From: Macrotis lagotis
Lineage: Eukaryota; Chordata; Mammalia; Peramelemorphia; Peramelidae
Reading direction: 5' to 3'
NCBI RefSeq assembly: GCF_037893015.1
Contig: NC_133660.1
Span: forward strand, 282,845,067-282,909,066
DNA length: 64,000 nucleotides
Shown here: positions 49,986 to 62,080 of the stretch, piece after piece
Position numbering within the stretch: the stretch's first letter is position 1
Layout: each line of letters starts with the position of its first letter
The notes under the pieces: generated by a model
Seen by the model: the letters and a program-made list of their open reading frames with translations, nothing else
Told to the model about the DNA's origin: nothing
The model's database searches: none
Position numbers and translations under genes: made by a program

Positions 49986-51639
49986 GGCTTCTCATACCCT
50001 GGGATATTTGAGGGATGGCAGATAGCTCTGGTTCACTATGCCAATCCTGTATCCTTCTTGGAGCCAGAAGGAGAGTTTACCCAGCGTTGGGGTCTCAGAG
50101 CTGCTTGCTCCTTCCCCCAATGAGTTGGCTGGTGATGCAGACTGGACCCTTCTATGCAGGAAAGGGGGGGGGGGCGCGCCACATCCTCTCTCTCCGTGTC
50201 ACTAGTGAGCCACAAACCTCAACACATTCATAGCTTACATGAGGTTTTCATTCTGGGTGGGGGAAAGAGGGCATATTGGAAAGTAAAAGTGATCTAAGAA
50301 TAAAACAAACATTTTAAATTAAAAAGTGAGACAGCTTCCAGGTCTTGTGTTCTGTGCCTGTAGAACCAGCTGTTTGGGGCTCCTGGCTTCTTTATTGGAG
50401 TGGGGCCTTAAGTCTTTCTCCCAGACCTCCAGCACCAGATCCTGGGAACCCTTTTCTCTGGCCTGAAAATCTGTTAACTTGTCTCCACCCCCACTGAAGA
50501 AAGCCTGGATTCTTGAGGCTGGAGGAGGGATGACCAAGGCTGGATGACCATTTCTCTGGGACAGAAGCCTGCCCTGCCCAGCCCAGTAAGTGGTTACTGC
50601 TGGGAAGATGAAGGGGGAGAAAGGGGGGCCCAGAACAGAAGGGGGACTTCCTGTTGACTCTTCACACCTCCTCCTCCTCCTCCTCCCTCCCTCCCTCACC
50701 ATGACACCCGTCTCCAAAGGCAGAATGAGTCAGTGGTGAGAAGCCACAGTGTCCTGGCCTGGGGGAGACGGAGGAAGGGAGGACTGAAGCATCTGAGGGC
50801 TGGACGGTAGAGGATGTCTGTTGGAGCTGGGCTGCAAAACCAAGACCACAGTGGCAGCTCCCAAGCAATATGGAAGCACCTACTGTATACAGAGCATTGT
50901 GCTGAGCACCAGAGCCACAAAGAAATGATACAGAAGGGACAACCTGTATACAGATAGGCGACTTACACTAGCTTCTGTCCAGAGCTACTAGAGAGAGTGG
51001 GATCTGAAAGTCAGAAGGGAGGGCCTTGTAGGGATGAGGACAGCCTGGGAAGAGGCATGGGGTTGGAGATAGAGTGTTGGGTTCTAGGTGGGATGATGGA
51101 GGGAGGTAAAGCAAAAGAAGCCTTGAAAATAGGAGAGGCTGGGTTGGGAAGAGCAAACACAAGACTCTAGACTGAATCTTGGAAGGTTCAGGGAGCCTCT
51201 GTGACCCTGGCCCCTCTCAGCCTCACTTTCCTTATCTGTAAAGTGGAAATCAAAACAAGACCTCCCTCCCAGGGTCAAGGTCAGGCTCAAATCAGCTGAA
51301 CATGTAAAAAGTGCATTTCTCCTTTCTTACTTACTGCTTGCCAGAGACTGTGATAAGTACGCATCTCAAGTGTTGCTATATCAGGTCTGGGGTCACAGAG
51401 CTACTGTCTGAAGCTACTGTCTCTACTCAGGTCTTTCCGACATCAAGCCCAGTACTTTGTCCACTGTACCACATTATTGTTGTGGTTGTTATTATTATTA
51501 TCAACCAATAGGAAAGTAGAAATAGTGATCAAATGCCACATGTCCTTGGAATATAAGGGAACGTTCTTTTCCTAAAGATTGTGTAACTCTTGCTGTTTGT
51601 CCTTCTTTCTTGAAGACCTTGACTTCAGGGAGGAGATGC
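49986..51639. other. Intergenic, no gene recognised
   Basis: A 132-residue minus frame (50319-50717) is arginine-rich only because of a CCT-repeat tract at 50668-50697; it has no known domain. An AP-1 site TGAGTCA lies at 50726-50732. An ATT microsatellite is at 51484-51503. Confidence 0.5.
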
Positions 51640-51856
51640 CAAGATAAGTAAGTGAAATGGAGTTGAATGAGGGGAGGGTTGGTTCTGGGTCCAGTGACCA
51701 GACATGAAGCAGGACAGCTTTGGAGATGATCCTGGATGTAAGATAATCAGGGCTAAGTGACTTACCCAAAGTCACTCACCTAGGGTCAAGTCACTGAGTT
51801 GGATTTGAACTCAGATTCTCCTGCTTAATTCACTGCACCACCTAGCTGCCCCAAAG
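51640..51856 (-). repeat. CAT-tailed SINE, reverse, partial
   Basis: TGGTTCTGGGTCCAGTGACC, AGATAATCAGGGCTAAGTGA and CACTGCACCACCTAGCTGCC match the element at 12801-13112 in reverse. Confidence 0.7.
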
Positions 51857-51959
51857 TTTCTCTAGATGTGTAACTCTTAAGACCTAATTCAGGGATAAAT
51901 AATCAAAGGATAGAACAGGCAGTTTTTAGGTGATGAAATCTAATTTAAATGAAAGAATT

Positions 51960-52445
51960 CTTTAAATCATTAGTGATTAAAGAAATGCAAATTAAAACAA
52001 CTGAGGTACCACCTCATACCTATCAGATTGGCTAATATGACAGAAAAGGAAAATGACAAATGTGAGAAGATGTGGGAAAACTGGGAGACTTATGCATTGT
52101 TGGTGGACTTGTGAACTGATCCAACCATTCTGGAGAGCAATTTGGAACATGCCCAAAGGGTGACGAAAATGTCCACCCCCTTTGATCCAACAACACCCAT
52201 ACTAGGTCTGTATCCCAAAGAGATCAAAGGGAAGAAAGGATCTATAGGTACAAAATTTTGTATATCAACCCTTTTTGTGGTGACAGAGTCAGAAATAGAG
52301 GGGATGCTCATCCATGGGGAATGGCTGAACAAGTTGTGGTATACGATAGTGGTAGAATATTCTGTTATAAGATATGATCAGCTGGAGGCTCTCAAAAAGA
52401 CCTGGGAAGGTTCACCTAAACTGAGGAAAACTTGTGATATTTAAG
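51960..52445 (+). mobile_element. L1 ORF2 C-terminal fragment
   Basis: AAATGCAAATTAAAACAACT, GATGTGGGAAAACTGGGAGA and GGGGAATGGCTGAACAAGTT are L1 3' coding sequence. The frame is broken, with a 100-residue remnant at 52142-52444. Confidence 0.8.
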
Positions 52446-52555
52446 TGCAGTCAAACAAAGCCCATATCCACATTGACCACCTCCCTCTTCCAGAGTGCTT
52501 GTCCTGGTCAAGTTTGAATTAAAGATCTTGGGCTAGAAAGCTGAGGCCCTGTCAT

Positions 52556-52770
52556 ATCACTGAGTGGTTTTCACGGTCTGAGACCCCATTTGGGGTTTCC
52601 TTGGCAAAGATTCTGGATTTCAGCTCATTTTACAGGCAAGGAAACTGAGGCAGGTGGAGTTAAGTGACTTTTTCAGGGTCACTAGCTCATAAGTGTTTGA
52701 GGCTGATTTGTACTCGGTCCTCCTGACCCCAGTCCTGGTGCTCTGTCCACTCCACACTACCTAGCTGTCT
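52556..52770 (-). repeat. MAR1-like SINE
   Basis: TCACTGAGTGGTTTTCACGG, GGGGTTTCCTTGGCAAAGAT, TTTACAGGCAAGGAAACTGA in reverse. Confidence 0.75.
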
Positions 52771-53938
52771 ATGAACTCCTGTCATTTCTCCTTTCTTTCC
52801 AGATCTCTCTAGAGCACTGTCTTCTTTTCTTGGAATAGCAGAGGGAAGAGTCAGACTGGGCTGCTTTGTCCTCTTCCTCCTCCTCTTTCTCCTCTGCCTC
52901 CATCTTAATCAGTCTCTGTTTTGTCTCATCTAAGATTTAGATTTTATTAAAATTTTTAGTTGTTTCCTTATGACATGGAAATACACATTCCGTCCTGGTC
53001 TCTCTGACTTTTCTTTGTAGATCTGTAGCTAGAAATGAATGCATCCACTCCGCTTGGAAACATAGTCAGCACTTAACAGGTGTGGGTCTTCCATGTCAGC
53101 AAAGAATCTCCTGAGCGATTTTTTGGAAATATTCATAAATGTTAATCACGGTTTTATAACTATATTCCTCTAATGGAACTGAACCTTAAGCATGACTAGG
53201 ATACTGATTATTTTTTCTCCCAAGGATCAACTCTAAACCTCTGGCTTTGACATTTCAAGACATTTAAAAATCAGACTGTTTGGAGTCAGAGGACCCAAGT
53301 TTTAATCCCTACTTAACCTTGGCCAAGTCATCGCCTCCCTGAAACGCAGTTTCCCCATCTGCAAATGAGGTTAGGAGGTGGTCTCTGAGATCTTCACCTT
53401 TAGAGATAGTATCCTATGACTCAGGCCAAGTTTCCAGGCTTCTCCTTCAGTTCCTCTCTCCCAAAGTTTCTCTCTTTCAAGCACAAGTATCAAGACCTCT
53501 AGGAAAGACCCCTGGGCTGAGCAGAGTCTGGCTGCTGCCACTAACCTCAGAACATCCCTTTCCTTCTCTGGGCTTCACACTCCTCCGCTTGAAAACAGAA
53601 ACAATGATCCCATCCTGCCTGCTCACATCCCTCTAGCTTGAAGGGGTGTGACCCCTCACACAACCCTCTCAAGTTGTGTCCCCTAAGAGACTGATTAGCC
53701 AAGGTCCAAGTACTCTGGAGGTCCAGAGTCATAAAAGTTCTAGCTTGGCATTGTCAGCCAAGTAGCTCAAATCAAAAGCATTTGCCAAAAGCCATCATAA
53801 GAAAACTAGTAATAGAACATCACTCCATAAACCTGGGCCACGCTCTCCCACAAATTGTAGCAACACATGGAGTTTTAAGTAGAGGAGCCCACACCTGTGA
53901 GGAGCGGCAACGTGTATCTCTGACATGGCAGATGTCTC
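52771..53938. other. Intergenic, no gene recognised
   Basis: AT-rich and anonymous; MIR-like wording at 53280-53420 (GGAGTCAGAGGACCCAAGTT, CAGTTTCCCCATCTGCAAAT). No credible exon. Confidence 0.5.
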
Positions 53939-54112
53939 TTTTTTTTTTTTTTTTTTTTTTTTAGGGTTTGTTTTTGCAAGGCAATGGGGTTAAGTGGCTT
54001 GCCCAAAGGCCACACAGCTAGGTCATTATTAAGTGTTTGAGGCTGGATTTGAACTCAGGTCCTCCTGACTCCAGGGCCAGTGCTCTGTCCACTGCGTCAC
54101 CTAGCCGTCCAC
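53939..54112 (-). repeat. tRNA-derived SINE (WSINE-like)
   Basis: Reverse copy with a 23-base T-run, GGTTTGTTTTTGCAAGGCAA and CTGCGTCACCTAGCCGTCC. Confidence 0.92.
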
Positions 54113-55197
54113 AGATATCTTCTTGAAGCTAGCAATGACTTTGGTCTCATACTTGGTCTCCCTCCAACTCTCCTCCATTGGTCATCGTGGGGTGCTCCTA
54201 TCCTGGACAGGATGCTATTTTCCTGGAATAACCACTATCTCCAAGAAATGAAGACCCTACCATTGGATCAGGAGTTTTGAATCTGGGGATGGTCATCCAC
54301 AAAACAAGACCCAAGCTCCAGGCCCCAGACTCTCAATTTCTCCCCCTAACTGGACTCATCTCTGCAGCTGGCCAAGGCCATGTGCTTCTGCTGAATGGCT
54401 AAAGAATGGAGGGGAGAGGAGAGAAATCCTACCCCAGTCTTGTTACATTTTCCAAAAGAAATGAGCTGAATTTTTTCCTCTATAGCTGGCTTCCTGCTTG
54501 ATTCTCATAAATAGGAGGTAGACTGCTTACAGAAGAACACACGTTCATCTGGTGGCTGGACAATGCAATTTTGTTGATATTCTACCAGATTCTTCTGGAA
54601 ACTCCTTAATTTGATCTGAGGCTGCTCTGATTATTGGTCTGAGCAACCATGTGACTCCTCTCTAACATAGGGATGTTATCTGGGTCCTCTCCAAGTAGGA
54701 AAGGATAAGGCCCACGCAGATTAACTTCCTTTACTTGTAAAGACAAGGTGAGTTCAGGGTCAAGGAGGACATGAGCAGCTGAGGCCATCAGAAGAGGCTT
54801 CCTGAGCTCCGTTCACTTGAGCTGAGCTGCAGGGCAAGCTGGGAATTCTAAGAAACAGGTGAAGCAGAAGGGCATTTACAGGTGTGGGAGGCTCTAAGGG
54901 AGATGGAGGCGTCGGGTGACTTATGGATCCCAGGCTGCTCATCAGGTGACTTCATTGTCCACCAGGACCAGGGAGCTCCTGAGGCAGGGCAGCAGGCCCT
55001 GCTTCTCTGTTGGTGGTACCAGAAAATCAAAACCCCAGTTCCCTTACTTTCCAGACACCTGAGAAAAATAGAGTGAGTCCACCTTAAGGTGCTTTTACAG
55101 GAATTCTTTATGTGTTACTGGGTCTCCTGGTTGACTCTTTGAACCTAGGTGTAGAATTTTACCTTGTCATTTAATGAGGTTTAGCTACTGCTCTTTT
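54113..55197. other. Intergenic, no gene recognised
   Basis: Several 60-67-residue frames without domains. Nothing further can be supported. Confidence 0.5.
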
Positions 55198-55204
55198 ATT
55201 CATT

Positions 55205-55285
55205 CATTCATTTTGGGTTTTGCAAAGCAATGGGATTGAGTGACTTGTCCAAGGTCACACAGCTAGGTAATTATGAAGTGTCTGA
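55205..55285 (-). repeat. tRNA-derived SINE fragment
   Basis: TTTTGCAAAGCAATGGGATT to GAAGTGTCTGAGC; the tRNA-like head is missing. 55286-55916 is anonymous apart from MIR wording at 55690-55740. Confidence 0.75.
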
Positions 55286-55929
55286 GCAGAGTCCAAAAGG
55301 GACACTGTGGACCTGGAGACAACCTTGGGCACAGTCCTGTCTAGGCCCTCATTTTGAGGATGGGTGACTTCCTCAAAGTCACACAAGTACGATGACTCAG
55401 GTGTCCAGGCTTTGTCCCTAACTCCCGTCCCCTTCCTCACCCAACTGATCCCTGGAGGCAGAGCCCCTCTTAGTAAAAGAGCCCAAGGTGCAAAATCATG
55501 GATAATGCCCTCTGAGCTACTCATTTCAGAAAGGCCAAGGACAAGCTGAATGGGGACCAGAGGAGGGCAGTCATGTTGGTAAAGGGCTTCCTCCCTGTTG
55601 GAAGGAGCTGGAGAAGAGAAAGCTGAGAAGATGTGATCAGTTTTCAGAATGGCACATGGTGGGGTTGCAGATTTAGAGGTGCAAAGGACCCAAGGGCTCA
55701 TGGAGTTCAACCTTCTCATTTTCCAGATGAGGAGAATGAGGTCCAAAAGGATTAGATTTTGGAGGAGAAGCTGCAAAAAGAAGCTGCAGATTTCCACCTT
55801 CTGGCTTCCTATCAATCATTCTGGAGTGGAGCAGGAAGACTGCCCTGCAGAAGGATGGGCTCCCTTTAGTGACCGGCTGGCAAATGTTTAACAGCTGGTA
55901 TCCCAGAAAATTAACCAGGACACACTTTT

Positions 55930-56365
55930 TTTAATTAAAGGTTTTATTTGAGTTTTTGACTTTTACAATTTTCCCCCCAATCTCACTTCCCTCCCCCACC
56001 CCCCCCACAAAAAGCAATTTGTCAGTCTTTCCATTGTTTCCATGGTTTACATTGATCCAAATTGAGTGTGATGAGAGAGAAATCATATCCTTAAAGAAGA
56101 AACATAAAGTATAAGAGATAACAAGATCAGACAATAAGATATCAGGATTTTTCCTAAATTAAAGGTAATAATCCTTGGTCTTTGTTCAAACTCCATGGTT
56201 CTTTCTCTGGATCCTGATGGTATTCTCCCAAATGGGGCAGACAGCCCCAAATTGTCCCTTATTGTTGCACTGATGGAATGAGCAAGTCCATCAAGGTTGA
56301 CCATCACCCCCATGTTGCTGTTGGGTGTACAGTGTTTTTCTGGTTCTGCTCATCTCACTCAGCAC
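55930..56365 (-). mobile_element. 5'-truncated L1 3' end
   Basis: Antisense L1 3' UTR and the last ORF2 codons, flanked by AGGACACACTTTT (55917-55929) and AGGATACACTTTT (56366-56378), one base different. Confidence 0.85.
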
Positions 56366-56378
56366 AGGATACACTTTT

Positions 56379-57249
56379 GAGAGTAATCTGCCCGATGACT
56401 AATTTCTTAAGTCTAATCACAAAATGATAAACCCATCTCTGAGTTGTAGCATGTGTCAGTCTCTGAGGTAGAAATACATAGTTGCTATGAAAATTTCTTT
56501 CAAGCTGTGTCTAGCCCACCCCTGACTCCCCTTCACCAGAGGCCTTCAAGCAAAGGACTGATGACCACTCATCAAGAGGCTGGAGGGGAATCCCTGTCCA
56601 GGTAGCACTTGGACAGGATGCTTCTGAGGTCCCTTTCAAATCTGAAATTCTGGGTTGTGGAAAGTACACTGGGTCTGAATGTGAGGGCTGGATTTTAATC
56701 CTACCACAATCTACCTGGGTGACTCAGTTTCTCCCTATGTAGAATGTGGACTTAATAGACTCTTCCAGTTCTAAATCCTATGACAGAGGAGGCCCAACAA
56801 TCTCTTCTGGGTCTTCCTTTCCTGCAGCTCCAGCTGTGAACACCAGAGGAGGCAGGAGAGCCTCCTTCAGACATCCTCTGACCATTTTTAAGAATCCTGA
56901 GGCAAACCCTGGTCCGGCTGCCATGGAGTCAAATCTTGCCTCCACCTTTTTTTTTTTTAAATCTATATGACTTTCAACAAGTCCCTTTCCCTCTCTCTAA
57001 GCCTCAGTTCTCACCTATGTAAAATGAGCAAGGTTGCTGCTGTGGTTCAATCATGTCCAACTCTTTGTGATCCCTTCCATCCTGTTATCTCTCCCAAAGC
57101 TCACATTCTTTGTTTCCATGACTTCTCATCCTCTGCCCCCTTCTCCTTTTACCTTCCATCTTTCCCAGCATCAGGTTCTTTTCCATCTTCTCCTGTGGTC
57201 AGAGTTTTTAAGCTTCAGCTTCACTATTTGACCTTCCAGGGACTAACCT
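56379..57249. other. Intergenic with SINE remnants
   Basis: MIR-like wording around 56640-56780 and a MAR1-like fragment at 57030-57075 (GCTGCTGTGGTTCAATCATG). No gene. Confidence 0.5.
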
Positions 57250-57415
57250 GAATTTTTTTTTTTTTTTTTAGGTTTTTGCAAGGCAAATGGGGTTAAGTGG
57301 CTTGGCCAAGGCCACACAGCTAGGTAATTACTAAGTGTCTGAGGTCAGATTTGAACTCAGGTCCTCCTGACTCCAGGGCCGGTGCTCTATCCACTGTGCC
57401 ACCTAGCCACCCCTA
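57250..57415 (-). repeat. tRNA-derived SINE (WSINE-like)
   Basis: Reverse copy with T-run, GGTTTTTGCAAGGCAAATGG and CACTGTGCCACCTAGCCACC. Confidence 0.93.
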
Positions 57416-58341
57416 TTAATTTCTTTATTTTATTTTATCCTTTCTGTCATCAGAGTGGTATCATCTCTATATCTGAAATTGTTAATATTTCTCCTAGCTC
57501 CTTCCTGCTGGCTTTTGATTCATCCAGCCTGGCTTTTCTTGTGATGTATTCTGCATGTAAGTAAATTAAATAAACAAAGTGACAATATACAACCAATCAG
57601 TTGTTCTATATTAGGGTTCTAACAATTGCACGGACAGTTTCCTCAGGAGACACAGAGATCTTTGAGGACTTTCATCTCTTTGAGGACTTCCCACATTTTG
57701 TGATCAACAGTCTAATGTAGACAATGAAGCAGAATAGATGCTGGGGTTTTTTTGGGGGGGGCAACTCCCTTGCTTTCTCCATAATCCTGCAGGTGTTGGC
57801 AATTTGGTCTCCAGTTCCTCTGCCTCTTTGAAAACCAGCCAGCTCTTCTGGGAATTCTTGATTCGAATGCTGCTGAAACTTAATTTGCAGACTCTTAAAC
57901 ACAACCTTGCCGGCATGCGAAATGAATTGAGGTATAATTTGAGGGTTCTTTGGCATTGCTCTTCTTTAGGGGGGTGTAAACTGATCTTTTCCAAACCAGT
58001 GCCACTGGGGAATTTTCCAAATGTGCTGAAATATTGACTGCAGCACTTTAACTGCATCATCTTTTAGGATTTTTGATTAGTTTAGATGGAAATCCTTCAC
58101 CTCCACTAACCTCTTGTTAGCAATAGGTTCCTAAGGACCACTTAACTTCATTCTCCAGGATGTTTGGCTCTAGATTAGTAACCACACTATCATGGTTATC
58201 ACTGATGTTAAGAGCTTTCTTGGGTAGTTCTTTAGTGTATTCTTGCCATCTCTTCTTAATCTCTTCTGCTTCTGTTAAATTATTATCATTTTTGTCTTTT
58301 ATTAATGCCTATTTTTGCATGAAACATTCCCTTAATATCAC

Positions 58342-58570
58342 AAATTTCCTTTTTTAAAAAATATTATTTTATTTTATTTTTCAATTACATGCAAAGTTTT
58401 TGACATTCAGCTTTTTGTAGATTTTTCCGCATTTTTCTAACTCTCTCCTTTCCCTTCCCCCTCTCCATGACAGCAAGTAATCTGATATAGGTTATATCTG
58501 TACAACCATGTTTTGCATATTTCCATATTACTTATGTTGTGAACAAAAAAGAAATCAGAAAGAACCAAAG
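58342..58570 (-). repeat. Interspersed unit inserted into the RTE LINE
   Basis: Begins with TTTTTTAAAAAATATT and includes AGCAAGTAATCTGATATAGG, shared with 13605-13830. It interrupts RTE sequence between CACAAATTTCC and CTAAATTTCTTGAAGAG. Family not identified. Confidence 0.55.
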
Positions 58571-58829
58571 GGGGGAAAACCCTATGTATTTCTAAATTTC
58601 TTGAAGAGATCCCATGTCTTTCTGTGGTATCATTTTCTTTTATTTATTTCTTTGCACTGTTCATTTAAGAAAACCTTATCTCTCTCTGCTATTTTTTGGA
58701 ATTCTGCATTCAGTTGGTTAAATATTTCCCTTTCTCCTTTCTCTCTTTACTTTCCTTCTTTCCTCAGCTTTTTGTAAATCCTCCTCAGACAGTCGTTTTG
58801 CTGTCTTACTCTTCTTTTTCTTTGGAATG

Positions 58830-58973
58830 CTTTTTTTTTAAATTTTTAGGCAATGGGGTTAAGTGACTTGCCCAAGGCCACACAGCTAGGTAATTATTAA
58901 GAGTCTGAGGCTGGATTTGAACTCAGGTCCTCCTGACTCCAGGGCCATGTTCTATCCACTCTGCCCCTTAGCT
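58830..58973 (-). repeat. tRNA-derived SINE inside the RTE LINE
   Basis: TTTTTTTAAATTTTTAGGCA, AATGGGGTTAAGTGACTTGC and CACTCTGCCCCTTAGCTGGA in reverse. Confidence 0.9.
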
Positions 58974-59275
58974 GGAATGTTTTTTGTTGCTTCCTCCTAT
59001 ACAGTATTATTAATTTCTGTTCAAAGTTCAGACACTATCTTTTAGATCTGGTCCCTTAAGACTTTTCCTCGCCTCCACTTCCTATTCATAAGGACTGATA
59101 TTTAGGTCATATCTATGTGGTCTACTTTCAATTTAAGTCTGACTTTGCAATAAGTACCACAATCAGCTCCAGGTCTTATTCTATTTGACTATATACAGTT
59201 TCTCCTTTGACTGCAAAGTATTTAAGCAATCTGATTTCTACATTGACCTTCTGGATTATTGAAAAAGAGTGTTGG

Positions 59276-59420
59276 GGCGGCTAGGTGGTGCAGCGGATAG
59301 ATCACCAGCCCTGGAGTCAGGAGGACCTGAGTTCAAATCCAGCCTCAGACACTTAATAATTACCTAGCTGTGTGGCCTTGGGCAAGTCACTTAACCCCTT
59401 GCCTTGCCAAAAATAAAGGG
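59276..59420 (+). repeat. tRNA-derived SINE inside the RTE LINE
   Basis: GGGCGGCTAGGTGGTGCAGC to ACCCCTTGCCTTGCC, the cleanest plus-strand copy in the window. Confidence 0.93.
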
Positions 59421-59862
59421 GGGTTTGTTATGATTGACAAAACTTTTTAAGGCTCTGCCCTGCTTCATTTGTACCCCAATACTGAACTATCCTGTTATTC
59501 TAATTATCTCTTGATTCCCATATTATCATTCCAATCCTTTATGATGAATGTGACATCTTTTTTGCTGTTATTTCTAGAAGATATTGTAGATTTTCATAGA
59601 AATGATCCACTTTGGCCTCTTCAGCATCAGTGGTTGGAGCATAGATTTGTATTATTGTGGTACTGACCAGTTTGCCTTGAATTCAAACAGATAACATTCT
59701 ATCAGTTTTGAAATTATCCCCCAGGACTGCTTTCCTTCCTTACCCTTTTTATTAACTCTGAGGGCTACTCTATTTCTCCCAAGGGAGTCTTGCAGTTCAG
59801 GGATCACCTTAGTTAGATGAACCCAGCCCTGTTCATTTCAGTTCACTAATAGTAATTTTTAA

Positions 59863-61242
59863 AATTACTTTTTTATTAAAGATATTATTTGAGTTTTACA
59901 ATTTTCCCCCCATCTTGCTCCCCCCCCCCACAGATAGCACTCCGTCAGTCTTTACTTTGTTTCCATGTTGTACCTTGATCCAAATTGGGTGTGATGAGAG
60001 AGAAATCATATCCTTAAAGAGACAAGAAGTCTAAGAGGCAACAAGATCAGACAATAAGATATCTGGTTTTTTTCTAAATTAAAGTGAATAGTCCTTGAAC
60101 TTTGTTCAAACTCCACTTCTCCTTATCTGGATACATCTGGCACTCTCCTTTGCAGACAGCCCAAAATTGTTCCTGATTGTTGCCCTGATGGAATGAGCGA
60201 GTCCTTCAAGGTTGAACATCACTCCCATGTTGCTGTTAGGGTGTACAGTGTTTTTCTGGTTCTGCTCATCTCACTCAGCAACAGTTCATGCAAATCCCTC
60301 CAGGCTTCCCTGAATTCCCATCCCTCCTGGTTTCTAATAGAACAGTAGTGTTCCATGACATACATAGACCACAGTTTGCTAGGCCATTCCCCAATTGAAG
60401 GACATTTACTGGATTTCCGATTCTTTGCCACCACAAACAGGGCTGCTATAAATATTTTTGTACAAGTCATGTTTTTACCCTTTTTCCTCATCTCTTCAGG
60501 GTATAGACCCAGTAGTGGTATTGCTGGGTCAAAGGGCATGCACATTTCTGTTGCCCTTTGGGCGTAGTTCCAAATAGCTCTCCAGAAGGGTTGGATGAGT
60601 TCACAGCTCCACCAACAGTGTAATAGTGTCCCAGATTTCCCACAACCCTTCCAACAATGATCATTATCCTTCCTGGTCATACTGTCCAGTCTGAGAGGTA
60701 TGAGGTGGTACCTCAGAGAAGCTTTAATTTGCATTTCTCTAATAATTAATGATTTAGAGCCTTTTTTCATATGGCTATGGATTGCTTTGATCTCCTCATC
60801 TGTAAATTGCCTTTGCATATCCTTTGACCATTTGTCAATTGGGGAATGGCTTTTTGTTTTAAAAATATGACTCAGTTCTCTGTATATTTTAGAAATGAGT
60901 CCTTTGTCAGAATCATTAGTTGTAAAGATTGTTTCCCAATTTACTACATTTCTTTTGATCTTGGTTACATTGGTTTTATCTTTACAAAAGCTTTTTAGTT
61001 TAATGTAATCGAAATCATCTAATTGGTTTTTAGTGATGTTCTCCGACTCTTCCTTAGTCATAAACTGCTCCCCTTTCCATAGATCTGACAGGGAAACTAG
61101 TCCTTGATCTTCTAATTTGCTTATAGTATTGTTTTTTATGTCTAAGTCCTGTAACCATGTGGGTCTTATCTTGGTAAAGGGTGTGAGGTGTTGGTCTAAT
61201 CTAAGTTTCTTCCATACTGACTTCCAATTACCCCAGCAGTTT
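59863..61242 (-). mobile_element. 5'-truncated L1 with ORF2 C-terminus
   Basis: A 280-residue minus frame (60219-61061) is still open and reads as the end of L1 ORF2: TKIKRNVVNWETIFTTNDSD, FTDEEIKAIHSHMKKGSKSL, GKSGTLLHCWWSCELIQPFW and PFDPAIPLLGLYPEEMRKKG. It is flanked by an exact 18-base duplication ACTAATAGTAATTTTTAA (59845-59862 and 61243-61260). It is the youngest-looking LINE here, but it lacks the reverse transcriptase and endonuclease and cannot move alone. Confidence 0.93.
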
Positions 61243-61260
61243 ACTAATAGTAATTTTTAA

Positions 61261-61847
61261 TCTTTCTAGCTTTTGTTTGACCACATCTTATTTACTTTAT
61301 TTCATAGAGATCACCTTCTTTCTTCACCAGATGCATCCAGAGCTGGATTTCCCTTTGACTCTGACTCAGCCACTTCCTCTATGAGCTGTCTGTCTTGCCT
61401 GCAGAGCTCATGGCTTCATTGAGCTACACAAGCCCCTCCACCATGACCAGGCAGTGATCCAGGAGGGGGAAATGGGGTCAGGTGAGGGATCTAGATAGCC
61501 TCCTCCAGTTCTAAATGCATCATCCTAGAAAATGATACATGATCTTGACCTTGAATGATCTATAAGACTTAAAAATTTTAAATTTTAAACTTATTAACTA
61601 TTGTCAAGGTCAAATATTCAGACATGCAAACAATTAAAATGAAAACAATAGAACATGAAGCCATTGGAGCCTTGGGATTTCATCTAGCAAAAGGGATTCC
61701 CCTTGGAGGGAGGGAGGAAGGATCAGGATGTGCTCCAGGAAAGTGATGGGAGGTGAAAGTCTTTGGGAGGCTGGGGCACTTCTGGCAAGGGACTGATTTC
61801 TTCAGGGTGTGTGTGTGTGTGGGGAAGAGCTATTTGCTTATCTGTTG
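61261..61847. other. Intergenic, no gene recognised
   Basis: Contains the interrupted tail of the sequence beyond the L1 insertion (61261-61340) and AT-rich anonymous DNA; GTGTGTGTGTGTGT at 61807-61820 is a short repeat. Confidence 0.5.
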
Positions 61848-62080
61848 TGGTTTTTGTTCAGTCGTGTGATGCCATTTGGGATTTTCTTGGCAGAGATCCT
61901 GGAGTGGTTTGGCATTTCCTTCTCCAGCTCCTTTTACAGATGAGAAAACTGAGGCAGACAGGGTTCAGTGATTTACCCAGGGTCACACAATCCATAAAAA
62001 TCAAGCCAGATTTGAACTCACAAAGAGGAGTCTCCTGGACTCCAGGTCCTGCACTCTATCCACTGGGCTGACACCCAGCT
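61848..62080 (-). repeat. MAR1-like SINE
   Basis: GTTTTTGTTCAGTCGTGTGA, TTGGGATTTTCTTGGCAGAG, CCTTTTACAGATGAGAAAAC in reverse, the clearest copy of this family. Confidence 0.82.

Larger units (their letters stand above)
57418..59843 (-). mobile_element. RTE-clade LINE (BovB-like), old and interrupted
   Basis: Antisense stretches match what I know of BovB: TCTGAAATTGTTAATATTTC with TGATGTATTCTGCATGTAAG near 57470-57560; ACTGCAGCACTTTAACTGCA and GGATGTTTGGCTCTAGATTA at 58035-58175; GGAATTCTGCATTCAGTTGG at 58695; CTCTGCCCTGCTTCATTTGT at 59452. The order follows the reverse transcriptase-to-endonuclease region of an RTE element read backwards. Insertions split it at about 58342-58560 (another interspersed unit), 58830-58973 and 59276-59420 (SINEs). 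No long frame is open. Confidence 0.75.

Noticed and set aside
50319-50717. 132-residue minus frame starting METGVMVREGG
   Set aside because: The arginine stretch is a translated CCT microsatellite; the rest has no recognisable domain.
60219-61061. 280-residue minus frame as a host gene
   Set aside because: It is the C-terminus of L1 ORF2 within a truncated copy bounded by an 18-base duplication.
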